Shown here piece after piece: positions 25,730-34,502 of a stretch of 64,000 nt of DNA; positions within the stretch are counted from its first letter, which is position 1; each line of letters opens with the position of its first letter. Under the pieces are notes generated by a model, which had not been told where the DNA came from, did not search any database, and was given only the letters and a program-made list of their open reading frames with translations. The position numbers were made by a program, and so were the translations under genes. The stretch is from contig JAIQFO010000003.1 in NCBI GenBank assembly GCA_020073215.1, positions 1 to 64,000 on the forward strand. The letters run 5' to 3'. This DNA comes from Terriglobia bacterium (GTDB lineage: Bacteria > Acidobacteriota > Terriglobia > Terriglobales > Acidobacteriaceae).

Positions 25730-27507
25730 CTTTGCGCTCAAACTACGACAAATTTCCCGTGGTTGCTGTGTCGGCGACGCCGGGCCAGTGCCAGATTGGG
25801 TGGGCCGCGGTCGTTTCGGCGATAGGGCTCGCGATCGAGGAACGGCTGCGCCGTGGGAGCCAGAACGCGCGCTCCGTTTTGTGCGTCGAATGTTACCCGG
25901 GAGCTTTCGACGAACAAATCGAACGCGCGCTGGTGGCAGGCCTCGGTCCGGCATTGACGGTGAATACGAGTTCCCTTTTCAAGAGTCCACGCGAAGTCGA
26001 TGCCATGGTCGAGCGCTACCTGGGCGATGACCCCGTTTTTGGCAGGATGAATGACACTGTCGTTGACGACTTCTTCGATCCTCAGAAACTGATGGCAGCC
26101 CGGGAATCTATTGCCAAAAGCCGGGGAGCGGCGCTCGTCGTCGGGACCGGCGCCACGCTCGTCGCGGCCGATCACGACGTGCTGGTTTTCGCGGACATGG
26201 CACGCTGGGAAATCCAGATGCGATATCGGCGCAACGAGATCGGCAATCTTGGCGCCGACAACGCTTTCGCAAGCGTCACTGAGAAATACAAGCGAGCGTA
26301 CTTCGTGGACTGGCGCGCGGCAGATCGCCTCAAGCAGAAGGTTTTTTCCGAAATCGATTTTCTGCTGGATACGAATGAGCCGAAGACGCCGAAATTGATT
26401 CCAGGAGATATGTTGCGCGAGGGATTGCGCATTGCAGCCCACCGGCCTTTTCGGGTTGTTCCCTATTTCGATCCTGGACCCTGGGGCGGCCATTGGATGG
26501 AGGAGGTCTGCGGGCTCTCCACCGAGGGCGTTCCCAACCACGCCTGGTGTTTCGATTGCGTGCCGGAAGAGAACAGCCTGCTGCTGGGCTTCGACAATGC
26601 ACGGGTTGAGATCCCCGCCATTGATCTTGTGTTCCAGCATCCTCGCGAATTGCTGGGCGAGGCGGTCCATGCGCGTTTCGGAAAAGAGTTTCCCATCCGC
26701 TTCGACTTTCTCGACACCATGGGAGGCGGCAACCTATCGCTGCAGGTTCATCCGCTGACGGAATACATTCAGGACAAGTTCGGGATGAACTACACGCAAG
26801 ACGAAAGCTACTACATGCTGGACGCGGGGGAGGACGGTTGCGTCTATCTCGGACTGCGGGAGGACATCAACCGCGAGGCCATGCTGCGGGATTTGAAGGT
26901 TGCGCAAAGTGGAGGGCCCGCTTTTCCGGCGGAGAGTTATGTGAACGTGTGTCCCGCAAAGAAGCACGATCATTTCCTGATCCCGGGAGGCACCATCCAC
27001 TGCTCGGGAAAGAACAGCATGGTGCTCGAGATCAGCGCCACTCCGTATATTTTTACTTTCAAGTTGTGGGACTGGGGACGGGTTGGCCTGAACGGATTCC
27101 CGCGGCCGATTCACCTTGATCACGGGGAGGCAAACATCCAGTGGGATCGTACGACGAATTGGGTGCGCCGCAACCTGGTAAATCAGATCGCGCCGGTTGG
27201 TTCGGGCGAGGGATGGCGCGAGGAAGGGACCGGACTCCACGAGCGCGAGTTTATCGAGACTCGCCGCCATTGGTTTACCGGCGCCGTACTGCATCGTGGA
27301 ATGGGCGGCGTCAACGTCCTCAATCTGGTGGAAGGACGGGAAGCGGTGGTCGAGAGCCCAACCCGCGCGTTCGAGCCTTTTGTGGTGCACTATGCCGAGA
27401 CTTTTATTGTTCCGGCCGCGGTGGGGGACTATACCATCCGTCCGTTTGGGGAGGCGGAGGGGAAAGAATGCGGGACCATTAAGGCGTTCGTGAGGACCAG
27501 GCCCTAG
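25726..27507 (+). CDS. Two-domain class I mannose-6-phosphate isomerase-like protein
   Basis: The protein has 593 residues. The C-terminal part from about residue 235 is a type I phosphomannose-isomerase cupin: PWGGHWM, the zinc motif LSLQVHP (Q340, H342), DESYYML, and HDHFLIPGGTIHCSG. The first ~220 residues form a separate alpha/beta domain (VVAVSATPG near residues 12-20, VVGTGATLVA, FADMARWEIQMRYR) that looks like a nucleotide-kinase fold with a degenerate P-loop. Similar two-domain isomerases of about 590 residues exist in other bacteria. It overlaps the ROK gene by four bases. Likely reaction: mannose-6-phosphate to fructose-6-phosphate; the N-terminal domain is unexplained. Confidence 0.8.
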   Translation: MTLRSNYDKFPVVAVSATPGQCQIGWAAVVSAIGLAIEERLRRGSQNARSVLCVECYPGAFDEQIERALVAGLGPALTVNTSSLFKSPREVDAMVERYLGDDPVFGRMNDTVVDDFFDPQKLMAARESIAKSRGAALVVGTGATLVAADHDVLVFADMARWEIQMRYRRNEIGNLGADNAFASVTEKYKRAYFVDWRAADRLKQKVFSEIDFLLDTNEPKTPKLIPGDMLREGLRIAAHRPFRVVPYFDPGPWGGHWMEEVCGLSTEGVPNHAWCFDCVPEENSLLLGFDNARVEIPAIDLVFQHPRELLGEAVHARFGKEFPIRFDFLDTMGGGNLSLQVHPLTEYIQDKFGMNYTQDESYYMLDAGEDGCVYLGLREDINREAMLRDLKVAQSGGPAFPAESYVNVCPAKKHDHFLIPGGTIHCSGKNSMVLEISATPYIFTFKLWDWGRVGLNGFPRPIHLDHGEANIQWDRTTNWVRRNLVNQIAPVGSGEGWREEGTGLHEREFIETRRHWFTGAVLHRGMGGVNVLNLVEGREAVVESPTRAFEPFVVHYAETFIVPAAVGDYTIRPFGEAEGKECGTIKAFVRTRP

Positions 27508-27535
27508 CAGGCTTCGATTTCGGGAGATTCAGCGC

Positions 27536-28411
27536 GTGAAAAAAGTTTTTGTCCTATGTCTGTTCGTGCTCCTGGTCGCGAGTTGTGCGGCGCCCGCACG
27601 GCGCGAGACCGCTCCGCACTCCAACCAGACGCCGGAGTCCTGCGTGCAAATGCAGGATGCGGCGTTTCACAGCTCCGCCCTCGATCGAGAAATGAAGTAT
27701 CGGGTTCTGCTTCCCTGTCTCTACCAGACCGGCGGCGGGCGGTTTCCGGTGTTGTATCTTCTCCACGGACTTTACGGAGACTATTTGAACTGGACTACGC
27801 GGACAAACCTGGAACGCTATGCGCAAAAATACGAATTGATTGTGGTCATGCCGGATGCCGGGGACTCGTGGTACACGAATTCAGCGACCCAGCCTAAGGA
27901 TAAATTCGAAGACTACATTGCCAAAGATCTGGTGGCGGAAATTGACGGCAAGTTTCGTACTCTGCGCGATCGCCATTCGAGAGCGATCGCCGGACTCTCG
28001 ATGGGTGGATACGGAGCTTTGAAAATCGCGCTTCGACATCGCGGCGACTATGCCTTCGCCGGAAGTCTCAGTGGCGGACTGGACGCTCCGCAGGACCTAG
28101 GTGACAGGAGGCAGGAGTTTCGCGATCAACTTCTGAAAGTGTTCGGGCCACCGGGCAGTAGGGTACGAGCGGACAACAACGTTTTTTCGCTTCTTCGCAG
28201 CGCGGGAGCCAAGGATCTGCCTTACTTTTATCTCGCCTGTGGAAGCGGAGACGACTTTCTGCCAGTGAATCGCGATTTCGCTGCACACCTTGCGTCGCAA
28301 GGCGTTCCGTATGAGTTTCATGAGACCGCAGGCGGGCACGCGTGGGACTACTGGGACCGAGCGTTGCAGGATCTGCTGCGGGCAGCGGCAGGGGTCCTAT
28401 CGAAGCCCTAA
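27536..28411 (+). CDS. Esterase lipoprotein (esterase D/antigen 85-like)
   Basis: A GTG start with GGGAG upstream gives 291 residues with a lipoprotein signal (lipobox-like LLVASC, Cys 17). The alpha/beta-hydrolase fold has the oxyanion region YLLHGLYGDYLNW, the nucleophile elbow GLSMGGYG, an Asp in the LPYFYLACGSGDDF region, and the catalytic His in ETAGGHAWDYWD. It is typical of secreted carbohydrate esterases such as feruloyl or acetyl esterases and S-formylglutathione-hydrolase relatives. As a surface or periplasmic lipoprotein next to the glycosidase genes it could remove acyl groups from the target glycan. Confidence 0.85.
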   Translation: MKKVFVLCLFVLLVASCAAPARRETAPHSNQTPESCVQMQDAAFHSSALDREMKYRVLLPCLYQTGGGRFPVLYLLHGLYGDYLNWTTRTNLERYAQKYELIVVMPDAGDSWYTNSATQPKDKFEDYIAKDLVAEIDGKFRTLRDRHSRAIAGLSMGGYGALKIALRHRGDYAFAGSLSGGLDAPQDLGDRRQEFRDQLLKVFGPPGSRVRADNNVFSLLRSAGAKDLPYFYLACGSGDDFLPVNRDFAAHLASQGVPYEFHETAGGHAWDYWDRALQDLLRAAAGVLSKP

Positions 28412-28428
28412 CTCGAGAGAAGGTTTGG

Positions 28429-29277
28429 ATGAAGCTTGTACGCTACGGACCGCCTCACCAGGAAAAGCCAGGAATCGTCGACTCCAACGGTCAGGTTCGC
28501 GACCTTTCGGGAACCGTGCCCGACATCGCGGGCGAGTGTCTGCTGCCCGCCAGTCTTGCGTCTCTGAACCAGGTTGAGCTTGAAAGGTTGCCGGTAGTGC
28601 CCGGCAAGCCCAGGCTCGGACCGTGCGTGGGTTGGGTGGGCAAGTTTATCTGTATTGGGTTGAACTACTCCGATCATGCGGCGGAAGCCGGAATGAAAGT
28701 TCCTCGCGAACCCGTCATCTTCATGAAGGCCACATCCGCCATCTGTGGGCCGAACGACGATATCGTGATTCCGCGTGGCGGCACCAAGACTGATTGGGAA
28801 GTCGAGTTGGGCGTGGTCATTGGGACGCCGGCAAAATATGTGAGCGAGGCCGAGGCCATGTCATGCGTCGCCGGCTATTGCGTGATCAACGATCTCTCGG
28901 AACGCGTCTTCCAACTCGAAGGCACCGGGCAGTGGGTCAAAGGCAAGAGTGCGGATACCTTCGGCCCGATCGGGCCGTGGCTAGTGACCGCCGATGAAAT
29001 CCCCGACCCGCAGAATCTGAAGATGTGGCTCGAAGTGGACGGCCGGCGCTACCAAAACGGGTCGACCCGCACGATGATCTTTGGGGTTCGGCAACTGGTC
29101 AGCTACCTCAGCCGATTCATGAGCCTTCAACCCGGAGACATTATCTCCACCGGGACTCCGCCAGGAGTGGGCATGGGGCAGCGGCCTCCAATGTATCTGA
29201 GGGCCGGGAACCGGATGCGACTGGGCATCGAGGGGCTCGGCGAGCAAGACCAGCGTGTGGTTGCGGAAAGCGCCTAG
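28429..29277 (+). CDS. Fumarylacetoacetate hydrolase-family protein (2,4-diketo-3-deoxy-sugar-acid hydrolase candidate)
   Basis: The ATG at 28429 follows AGAAGG; this gives 282 residues. The FAH domain has the metal Glu pair in DWEVELGVVIG, the metal Asp in VINDLSER, KGKSADTFGPIGPW, and STGTPPGVGMG near the end. Family members cut C-C bonds of diketo acids with Mg or Mn. In non-phosphorylative L-fucose and L-rhamnose breakdown this type of enzyme splits 2,4-diketo-3-deoxy-fuconate/rhamnonate into pyruvate and lactate. The presence of lactonase, dehydratase and SDRs in the same operon makes that the best role here, though other FAA-type activities cannot be excluded. Confidence 0.85.
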   Translation: MKLVRYGPPHQEKPGIVDSNGQVRDLSGTVPDIAGECLLPASLASLNQVELERLPVVPGKPRLGPCVGWVGKFICIGLNYSDHAAEAGMKVPREPVIFMKATSAICGPNDDIVIPRGGTKTDWEVELGVVIGTPAKYVSEAEAMSCVAGYCVINDLSERVFQLEGTGQWVKGKSADTFGPIGPWLVTADEIPDPQNLKMWLEVDGRRYQNGSTRTMIFGVRQLVSYLSRFMSLQPGDIISTGTPPGVGMGQRPPMYLRAGNRMRLGIEGLGEQDQRVVAESA

Positions 29278-29404
29278 CAGACTTCGGGTTATTTTCTGGA
29301 TGCATCTTGTGCGTACCCGCTAGAGAACCTCGGGCCGCAGCATATGGCTATGCTTCGTAGCATCATGCCGGGATAGTCATCTTTTCAACCTAAGACGGCG
29401 TCGC

Positions 29405-30889
29405 TCAAATGCCTCGCATCGCGAAGATGATGGTGTGGAGAAGAATCGCCACATCCAAAAAGAAGTTGCGATGCTGAATATAGTAGAGGTCGTATTCAAT
29501 ATTCTCGTGGATCAAATAGGCGCGATCTCCGCTTAACTGCCAGAGGCCGGTGATTCCGGGCTTCACCTGAAGTCGCTGGCGGTGTTGGTCGGTATATTCT
29601 TCCACGATGAACGACATCTCGGGCCGTGGTCCGACCAAAGCCATGTCGCCGACCAGCACGTTGATAAGTTGTGGAAGCTCATCCAGGCTCGTGCGGCGGA
29701 GAAAGCGCCCTAGCGAAGTGATTCGAGGATCGTCCGGCACTCGCGGGGAATACGCGTAGGGGGCGGCATCGACATACATGGTGCGGAACTTGAACATCGG
29801 GAAACGGCGTCCCTGCAATCCGACGCGCTCTTGTCGAAACAGGGCGGGACCTTTTGAATCCAGGCGGATGAGAATGGCAAGCAAGAGGAAGATAGGCAAG
29901 CCCAGGGCGAGGAGAACAACCGCTCCGCCGAAGTCGCAAATTCGTTTTGCCCATTCGTAAGTACAGTGTTTCGGCCTTCCGCTGAAGGAAGCCAGTAGCA
30001 CGCCGTCGATATCCTGGAAATCCACCCAGGAGTCGGAATGGAGGAAGGTGCTGGGCACGAAGGAGACGCGAGCATGGGCGGCCAGGGCTTCGCGAAGTGT
30101 CTGATGAAGCTTTGGCCGCTGCAGCGAAGGAATGGCAACGATGACAAGATCGGCGTTGTACTGGGCGATTAATTCTCGTGTGATAGGCCCCAGAATCACT
30201 GGGGCGGACCGTCTGGGGTCATAGCCCATCTCCAGGATCGTAGAGCCGGCCTTCGCGGGGTTCTCGTCTACAAAAGCCAACGGCTCCAGGCCGAGCTTCG
30301 GCGATCGCCGCAGAACCGAGTACACGCGCCGCCCGGTAGATCCAGAACCGTAGATCAACACACGCTCGATGCCGTAACCCCTGGAATGCAACCCTTGCAC
30401 CAGGATGTATATGAAATGTTTCTGGACGAAAAGAAACAGCGGTAGAAGTCCGGCGGTAATCACCAGCAGCCAGCGGGAAAAAAGAAAGTTGGCGAAGAAA
30501 CTCGCGCCGAAGGCAATGGCGAGGGCCTGCGCGGAAACCCTAAGCACCTGCTCGGTCTCGCGCACCCGCAAAAGACTGGTCCCACCGGAGTAGGTGCCCA
30601 TCCGATCGAGCATGAGCACCATCACACCGGCTAAAGCCGCGGAGACTTCAAATACGAGTAAATGAGAATAATGAAGATTCTTGCCTTCTCCCATGCGGGA
30701 ATAGATGCCGTAGGCGAGCGTGGCTGCAGCGATCACCGTTACGAAGTCGGCGATCGCCTCGAGCATTACCATATAACCGCGGAAACGCGCAGCCGAGACC
30801 CTGCGACCGGTGGGCCGGTCCAGAACCAGTTCTGGAACCGAACGATGTACGATGTCGTGAGGCGGTGGCAGCCCGATTGGAGAATCCAC
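29405..30889 (-). CDS. Undecaprenyl-phosphate sugar phosphotransferase (EPS priming enzyme)
   Basis: This 494-residue protein has several N-terminal membrane helices (about 40-180), a Rossmann-like cytosolic domain (VLIYGSGSTGRRVYSVLR), and a C-terminal bacterial sugar-transferase domain with KRICDFGGAV, FRQERVGLQGRRFPMFKFRTM, RFLRRTSLDELPQL and GPRPEM. This is the WcaJ/polyisoprenyl-phosphate hexose-1-phosphate transferase architecture, which puts the first sugar on undecaprenyl phosphate. The start is GTG at 30889; an internal ATG at residue 40 is possible but would lose conserved length. It is the last gene of the minus-strand EPS cluster. Confidence 0.93.
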   Translation of the reverse strand: MDSPIGLPPPHDIVHRSVPELVLDRPTGRRVSAARFRGYMVMLEAIADFVTVIAAATLAYGIYSRMGEGKNLHYSHLLVFEVSAALAGVMVLMLDRMGTYSGGTSLLRVRETEQVLRVSAQALAIAFGASFFANFLFSRWLLVITAGLLPLFLFVQKHFIYILVQGLHSRGYGIERVLIYGSGSTGRRVYSVLRRSPKLGLEPLAFVDENPAKAGSTILEMGYDPRRSAPVILGPITRELIAQYNADLVIVAIPSLQRPKLHQTLREALAAHARVSFVPSTFLHSDSWVDFQDIDGVLLASFSGRPKHCTYEWAKRICDFGGAVVLLALGLPIFLLLAILIRLDSKGPALFRQERVGLQGRRFPMFKFRTMYVDAAPYAYSPRVPDDPRITSLGRFLRRTSLDELPQLINVLVGDMALVGPRPEMSFIVEEYTDQHRQRLQVKPGITGLWQLSGDRAYLIHENIEYDLYYIQHRNFFLDVAILLHTIIFAMRGI

Positions 30890-30983
30890 TGGAGATTACC
30901 TGCGGAGTTTTATGGTCGACTTAGGTGCGGCTCAATATCCGAGAATGTCAGTTGAAAGAAAGTGTAAGTGGAACCTACTCGCG

Positions 30984-33440
30984 TCAATGTTGCCTGTGCG
31001 GAGAGTATCCGAATTCGACGATTGCCGACACATTCCGACGCGGCGAATCAAACAGAAGCGGATAGTGGGAGATACGTTCGTATTGCAGTTCGTTGCGGAG
31101 ATACAGGCCTGACTTAAAATACTTGTCGTAGCGAAGCCGGTAGTCGTGCCACGCGCCTCCGCCCGGAATAAAGTCACCGCTCACGGTGTTGTGTTTGTAG
31201 CCGAACTGCAGAGTACTGGCGTCGGAAAACCAGTAGGTCGACCAGCATTGGATAGCACGGCCCATGCGTCCCACGGTATTCCCAATGAGGTTGCCTTCGT
31301 TGGTATAGCCGTCACGATAGGTCTGGTTCCAGTAATTCAGGTTGCCATGGTTCGTGCCGTCAAAGTTGAAAAATCCGGGGGAGGTGGTGTCGGCGGCCTC
31401 GGCATGAAAATCGAGTTTCGGAATTCCCGGAACCCGCGTTAAGTAGATTCCCGGGCGGAAGGGGTTCTTGGGAAGATTCAGGATGGGAAGAGGATCGTCA
31501 TCTGCGTACAGTTCCCCATACAAGACGAGATAGTTTCTAACCTTCGGAACATAAAAGACCCAGTCCATGCTGGTTTGCGTGTTGCCGGGTACCGACCTTC
31601 CGGGTCCCGCCGGTAGCGTGCGTCCAAAGAAGGCATCGAAGAAATTCCGAAAGGTAAGAGGGTCCCCACCCTGGCCGCCAATTTCGATGGTGCGCCCAAA
31701 TCCCAGTTCCAGAAAAGGCAAAGGACGGAAATTGATTTTCTGTCCGAAGATGTAGGGATGAGGAACAAAAGAATGGCCGCGAAGCAGGCCGAAGAACTGC
31801 TCGATGCGCGCTGGTCCCAGGATGGGCAGCTGCAGGTTGGACTTCTCCACCCTCACCATCCGTACTGGATCGATGTTGTCATTCCATACGAGCGAGCCTC
31901 CGGGACCGGGGGCCCAATCCAGGCTCTGCTTGCCCACAGAAACCTGCCATCCCGCCAGATTCAGCCCGACGTACGCGTCTAAAAGGTGGGGGCGATTTAC
32001 AGCGAGAAACGGAATCGCTGGCTGCTTCGGTACGTCATCGCGCAACGCAATTAAGTTTCGCACGGGATCGGACAATGCCGGAGCCGAAGGAGCATGCTGG
32101 AATTCGCTACGTACATATAAGGTCAAGGGGCCGAACGAAGCCCAACTGGCTGCACCGACCTGCAGGTTTGTGCCGCGACGAAACGGGCGCCCAAAGTCGT
32201 CGTCAATGGTTTGTCCAAAGTGATAGCTATCGTTCAAAGGCGGCCCGCTCACGGATACCATTCGCGAGTAGAACGATTCGATGGTCGCAGTGCGGTTGGC
32301 ATTTCCTTCCAGCAATCCGAATTCGTAGGCGAATTCCTGCTCCAGTTGAAGCTCAAGCTTGGCGGCATCCCCGCGACCTTCTTCAAGGTCGATTTTTTCC
32401 TTTGCTTCGCTGACCAGACTTGCGCTTTCCATTCGGGTCCAGGGTTTTGCCCCGAGAAACGCAGTCTTGATATATCCGAGAGCTGCCAGCCTTTCCAATG
32501 CTGGATAGATCCAGCTATCGAGCGGCACGGAAGGTGAGCCCATATGCTGCGGGTTTCTCGGTTCATCCGATTGGTCTGAATCCTCGATGACATTCCCCCA
32601 GGATGAACCGCCCAATTCCGGGTCATGGTGGGCGCGATAAATCTGTCGCCCGAAGTACCAGCCCAGTGCGCTCCCGACGACCACATCCGCGGAAAAGTGC
32701 TGCTTGCCGGTCACGCGTGTCACCGTAACCGCGGAAGCCAGACCATAGGCGGCTAGCTTGGTTAGGGGGCCCGGATATTCATGGGCCAGGACGCTGGCCA
32801 CTGACCAGGCAATCGCGGAATGTTCTGACGGAAACGATGATCCTCCCTGGAAGAAGGTCCCGTTGTGGTCTGCCTCCAGGGGTCGCGGACGTTGCGTAAT
32901 CGCCTTGAACAGAAAAGCGACCGCCGTGCTGTTCACTGCGGCCTCGCCCGCCAGGAATCCACTCTCGCGCATGTGGTCGTTGTGGGTGAGACTTCCCCAG
33001 AGATACGATCCGCCCGCAACTCCCACCAGAGAATAGACTCCGTAATCAGAAATATTCTGGCTCCTTTTGAGCTGAGAAAGGCTGCCTGGAACCTGGCGCG
33101 AAATCCAGCTGTCGCCAGCGATCAGCCCTGCAGTGAAACCGACGAAAGGCACAAGAGCTTTCATGTCTTGCCGATCCGCACGAAAGGGGGAAATCCAGAA
33201 TTGCTTTTGGTCGAGCGCAAGGTGCTTCAACAAAGGCGCGCCCAGTCGGTTCTCCGGATCCTCTCCGGGCGCCAGTCCTGCCGCCTGACCCTCCTTAGAT
33301 GGAGTGTTTTGCATCGTGCCGGAGGAACGCTCAGACGACACTTGCGGGGAAGTCGGCCCCGATGAGGATTCCGAAGCATCCTGGGCTGAAGAGCACTGGA
33401 TGAGCACAACCGTCGCGAGTCCAACAATCCAAAACTTCAC
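30984..33440 (-). CDS. PAP2 phosphatase fused to Wzi-type capsule-assembly barrel
   Basis: This 818-residue exported protein (signal MKFWIVGLATVVLIQCSSA) has two parts. Residues ~90-270 form a PAP2-type phosphatase with all three motifs: K179-x6-R186P187, PSEH (204-207), and R242-x5-H248-x3-D252. From about 310 to the end the sequence looks like the capsule-assembly Wzi beta-barrel (LYVRSEFQHAPS, SVGKQSLDWAPGPGGSLVWN, DWVFYVPKVRNYLVLYGELYADD). PAP2 enzymes remove phosphate from undecaprenyl pyrophosphate or lipids, and Wzi anchors capsule at the outer membrane. The fusion suggests carrier recycling coupled to surface attachment. It overlaps the cytochrome c gene by four bases. Confidence 0.85.
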   Translation of the reverse strand: MKFWIVGLATVVLIQCSSAQDASESSSGPTSPQVSSERSSGTMQNTPSKEGQAAGLAPGEDPENRLGAPLLKHLALDQKQFWISPFRADRQDMKALVPFVGFTAGLIAGDSWISRQVPGSLSQLKRSQNISDYGVYSLVGVAGGSYLWGSLTHNDHMRESGFLAGEAAVNSTAVAFLFKAITQRPRPLEADHNGTFFQGGSSFPSEHSAIAWSVASVLAHEYPGPLTKLAAYGLASAVTVTRVTGKQHFSADVVVGSALGWYFGRQIYRAHHDPELGGSSWGNVIEDSDQSDEPRNPQHMGSPSVPLDSWIYPALERLAALGYIKTAFLGAKPWTRMESASLVSEAKEKIDLEEGRGDAAKLELQLEQEFAYEFGLLEGNANRTATIESFYSRMVSVSGPPLNDSYHFGQTIDDDFGRPFRRGTNLQVGAASWASFGPLTLYVRSEFQHAPSAPALSDPVRNLIALRDDVPKQPAIPFLAVNRPHLLDAYVGLNLAGWQVSVGKQSLDWAPGPGGSLVWNDNIDPVRMVRVEKSNLQLPILGPARIEQFFGLLRGHSFVPHPYIFGQKINFRPLPFLELGFGRTIEIGGQGGDPLTFRNFFDAFFGRTLPAGPGRSVPGNTQTSMDWVFYVPKVRNYLVLYGELYADDDPLPILNLPKNPFRPGIYLTRVPGIPKLDFHAEAADTTSPGFFNFDGTNHGNLNYWNQTYRDGYTNEGNLIGNTVGRMGRAIQCWSTYWFSDASTLQFGYKHNTVSGDFIPGGGAWHDYRLRYDKYFKSGLYLRNELQYERISHYPLLFDSPRRNVSAIVEFGYSPHRQH

Positions 33441-33949
33441 GGCGCCTGCTCAACGTGGAGGCCTTGTGTCGGCTGTTCTGCCGCGGATGCCTTGGGCAGG
33501 GTGCGGACATAAAATGCCAGATCCCAAATATGCTCGTCGGGTTCGACTCGTCCAAAGGCGGGCATGCCACTGAAACGAATGCCGTTCTTGATGATCCAGA
33601 AAACCTCTTGATCGGAGTAGGACTGCGCATCGCTCGACGCCAGATTCGCGGCACGTGGGTACATCCAGCGGCCTGCGTCGGTCGGATTGCGGCCACTCAA
33701 CCCGTGGCAAGCCGCGCATTCCGTGCCGAAAAGCTTTTCGCCTTCCTTGGTGCCAGCCTGTCGGTCGGAGGGTGGCGGCGGAACGCCATGGCCGGTGCTT
33801 CGTTGCACCAGATAGTGCTTCGCCTTAGATACCAGGAACGTTTCCCTTTGTCCTGGTTCCGGGAGTGCACTCAGCGTAAGCCGCGATGCCACGGCGATGG
33901 CGGCGACAAGAACGAACGCACCAATCACCCCTGCAATAGCAAACCTCAT
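33437..33949 (-). CDS. Membrane-anchored cytochrome c
   Basis: The start at 33949 (MRFAIAGVIGAFVLVAAIAVAS) is preferred because it begins directly with a signal/anchor helix; a longer frame starts at 34003. The 170-residue protein has one class I heme site, CAACHG (mid-protein), followed by a distal ligand candidate in FSGMPAFG and a DLAFYVRTLP helix typical of small c-type cytochromes. It should transfer electrons in the periplasm. It is coupled by overlap to the PAP2-Wzi gene, which is unexpected in a polysaccharide cluster, and it may work with the neighbouring DUF5777 barrel. Confidence 0.88.
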   Translation of the reverse strand: MRFAIAGVIGAFVLVAAIAVASRLTLSALPEPGQRETFLVSKAKHYLVQRSTGHGVPPPPSDRQAGTKEGEKLFGTECAACHGLSGRNPTDAGRWMYPRAANLASSDAQSYSDQEVFWIIKNGIRFSGMPAFGRVEPDEHIWDLAFYVRTLPKASAAEQPTQGLHVEQAP

Positions 33950-34034
33950 CGGGGTCTTCTCGACAGAAGAGCCATGGCTTCGAGACAAGAGGGAAAGAGC
34001 CAATCGTGCAGGCCGCCCTTATCAAAATGGAATC

Positions 34035-34412
34035 TTATGAACCTGGTTCGATGTTTGTGATATGAATTTTCTCGCCGGCCTTGTCCAGGGTGCCGGTCAC
34101 CTTCACGTTCTGGCCCGTAAACTGCTTGACCTTGGTCTGGTCGTCCAGTTGATAGACTCTCTTTGAGGCAGCGTCGTACAGCACGTACTTGCCGCCCATC
34201 TTTATACAGGTTTCGGTGCACATCTTCTTGGTCTTGGGGTCGTTTGGATCCATGCCTCCTAAGCCCACCTTCTTCAGCATCCCCGCATGGGAGCCAATCA
34301 TGGCGCACTGGGGGTCCATGATTTCTCCTTTAAACGTTTCACCGTTTGATGCCGCAGAAATCAAGCAACATAGCAGAACAGAACTTACAGATAACAAAAC
34401 ATGCCATTTCAT
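34035..34412 (-). CDS. Small secreted DUF5818-like protein
   Basis: The ATG at 34412 follows GGAGGTAATCGA. The 125-residue product has a signal peptide (KWHVLLSVSSVLLCCLISAAS) and a mature part with Cys residues in MDPQCAMIG and KMCTETCIKMGGKYVLYD. After these comes an OB-like beta segment (VYQLDDQTKVKQFTGQNVKVTGTLD). This pattern resembles the DUF5818 family of small periplasmic proteins. The paired Cys could bind metal or form disulfides. It sits between a cytochrome c and a beta-barrel gene, which suggests an envelope redox group. Confidence 0.7.
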   Translation of the reverse strand: MKWHVLLSVSSVLLCCLISAASNGETFKGEIMDPQCAMIGSHAGMLKKVGLGGMDPNDPKTKKMCTETCIKMGGKYVLYDAASKRVYQLDDQTKVKQFTGQNVKVTGTLDKAGEKIHITNIEPGS

Positions 34413-34502
34413 TCGATTACCTCCGGGCGGACTATCGTGCAAACCTCTGCTCCCTTACTCATCATTGCCCCTTCTGGATCGTGTGTTGACAGGCTCGTAG
34501 TT

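Noticed and set aside
25738-26670. 310-codon minus-strand frame
   Set aside because: Antisense to the phosphomannose-isomerase-like gene; no domain.
29278-29404. Possible terminator between the convergent sugar and EPS regions
   Set aside because: No stable GC stem followed by a T-tract could be found by eye.
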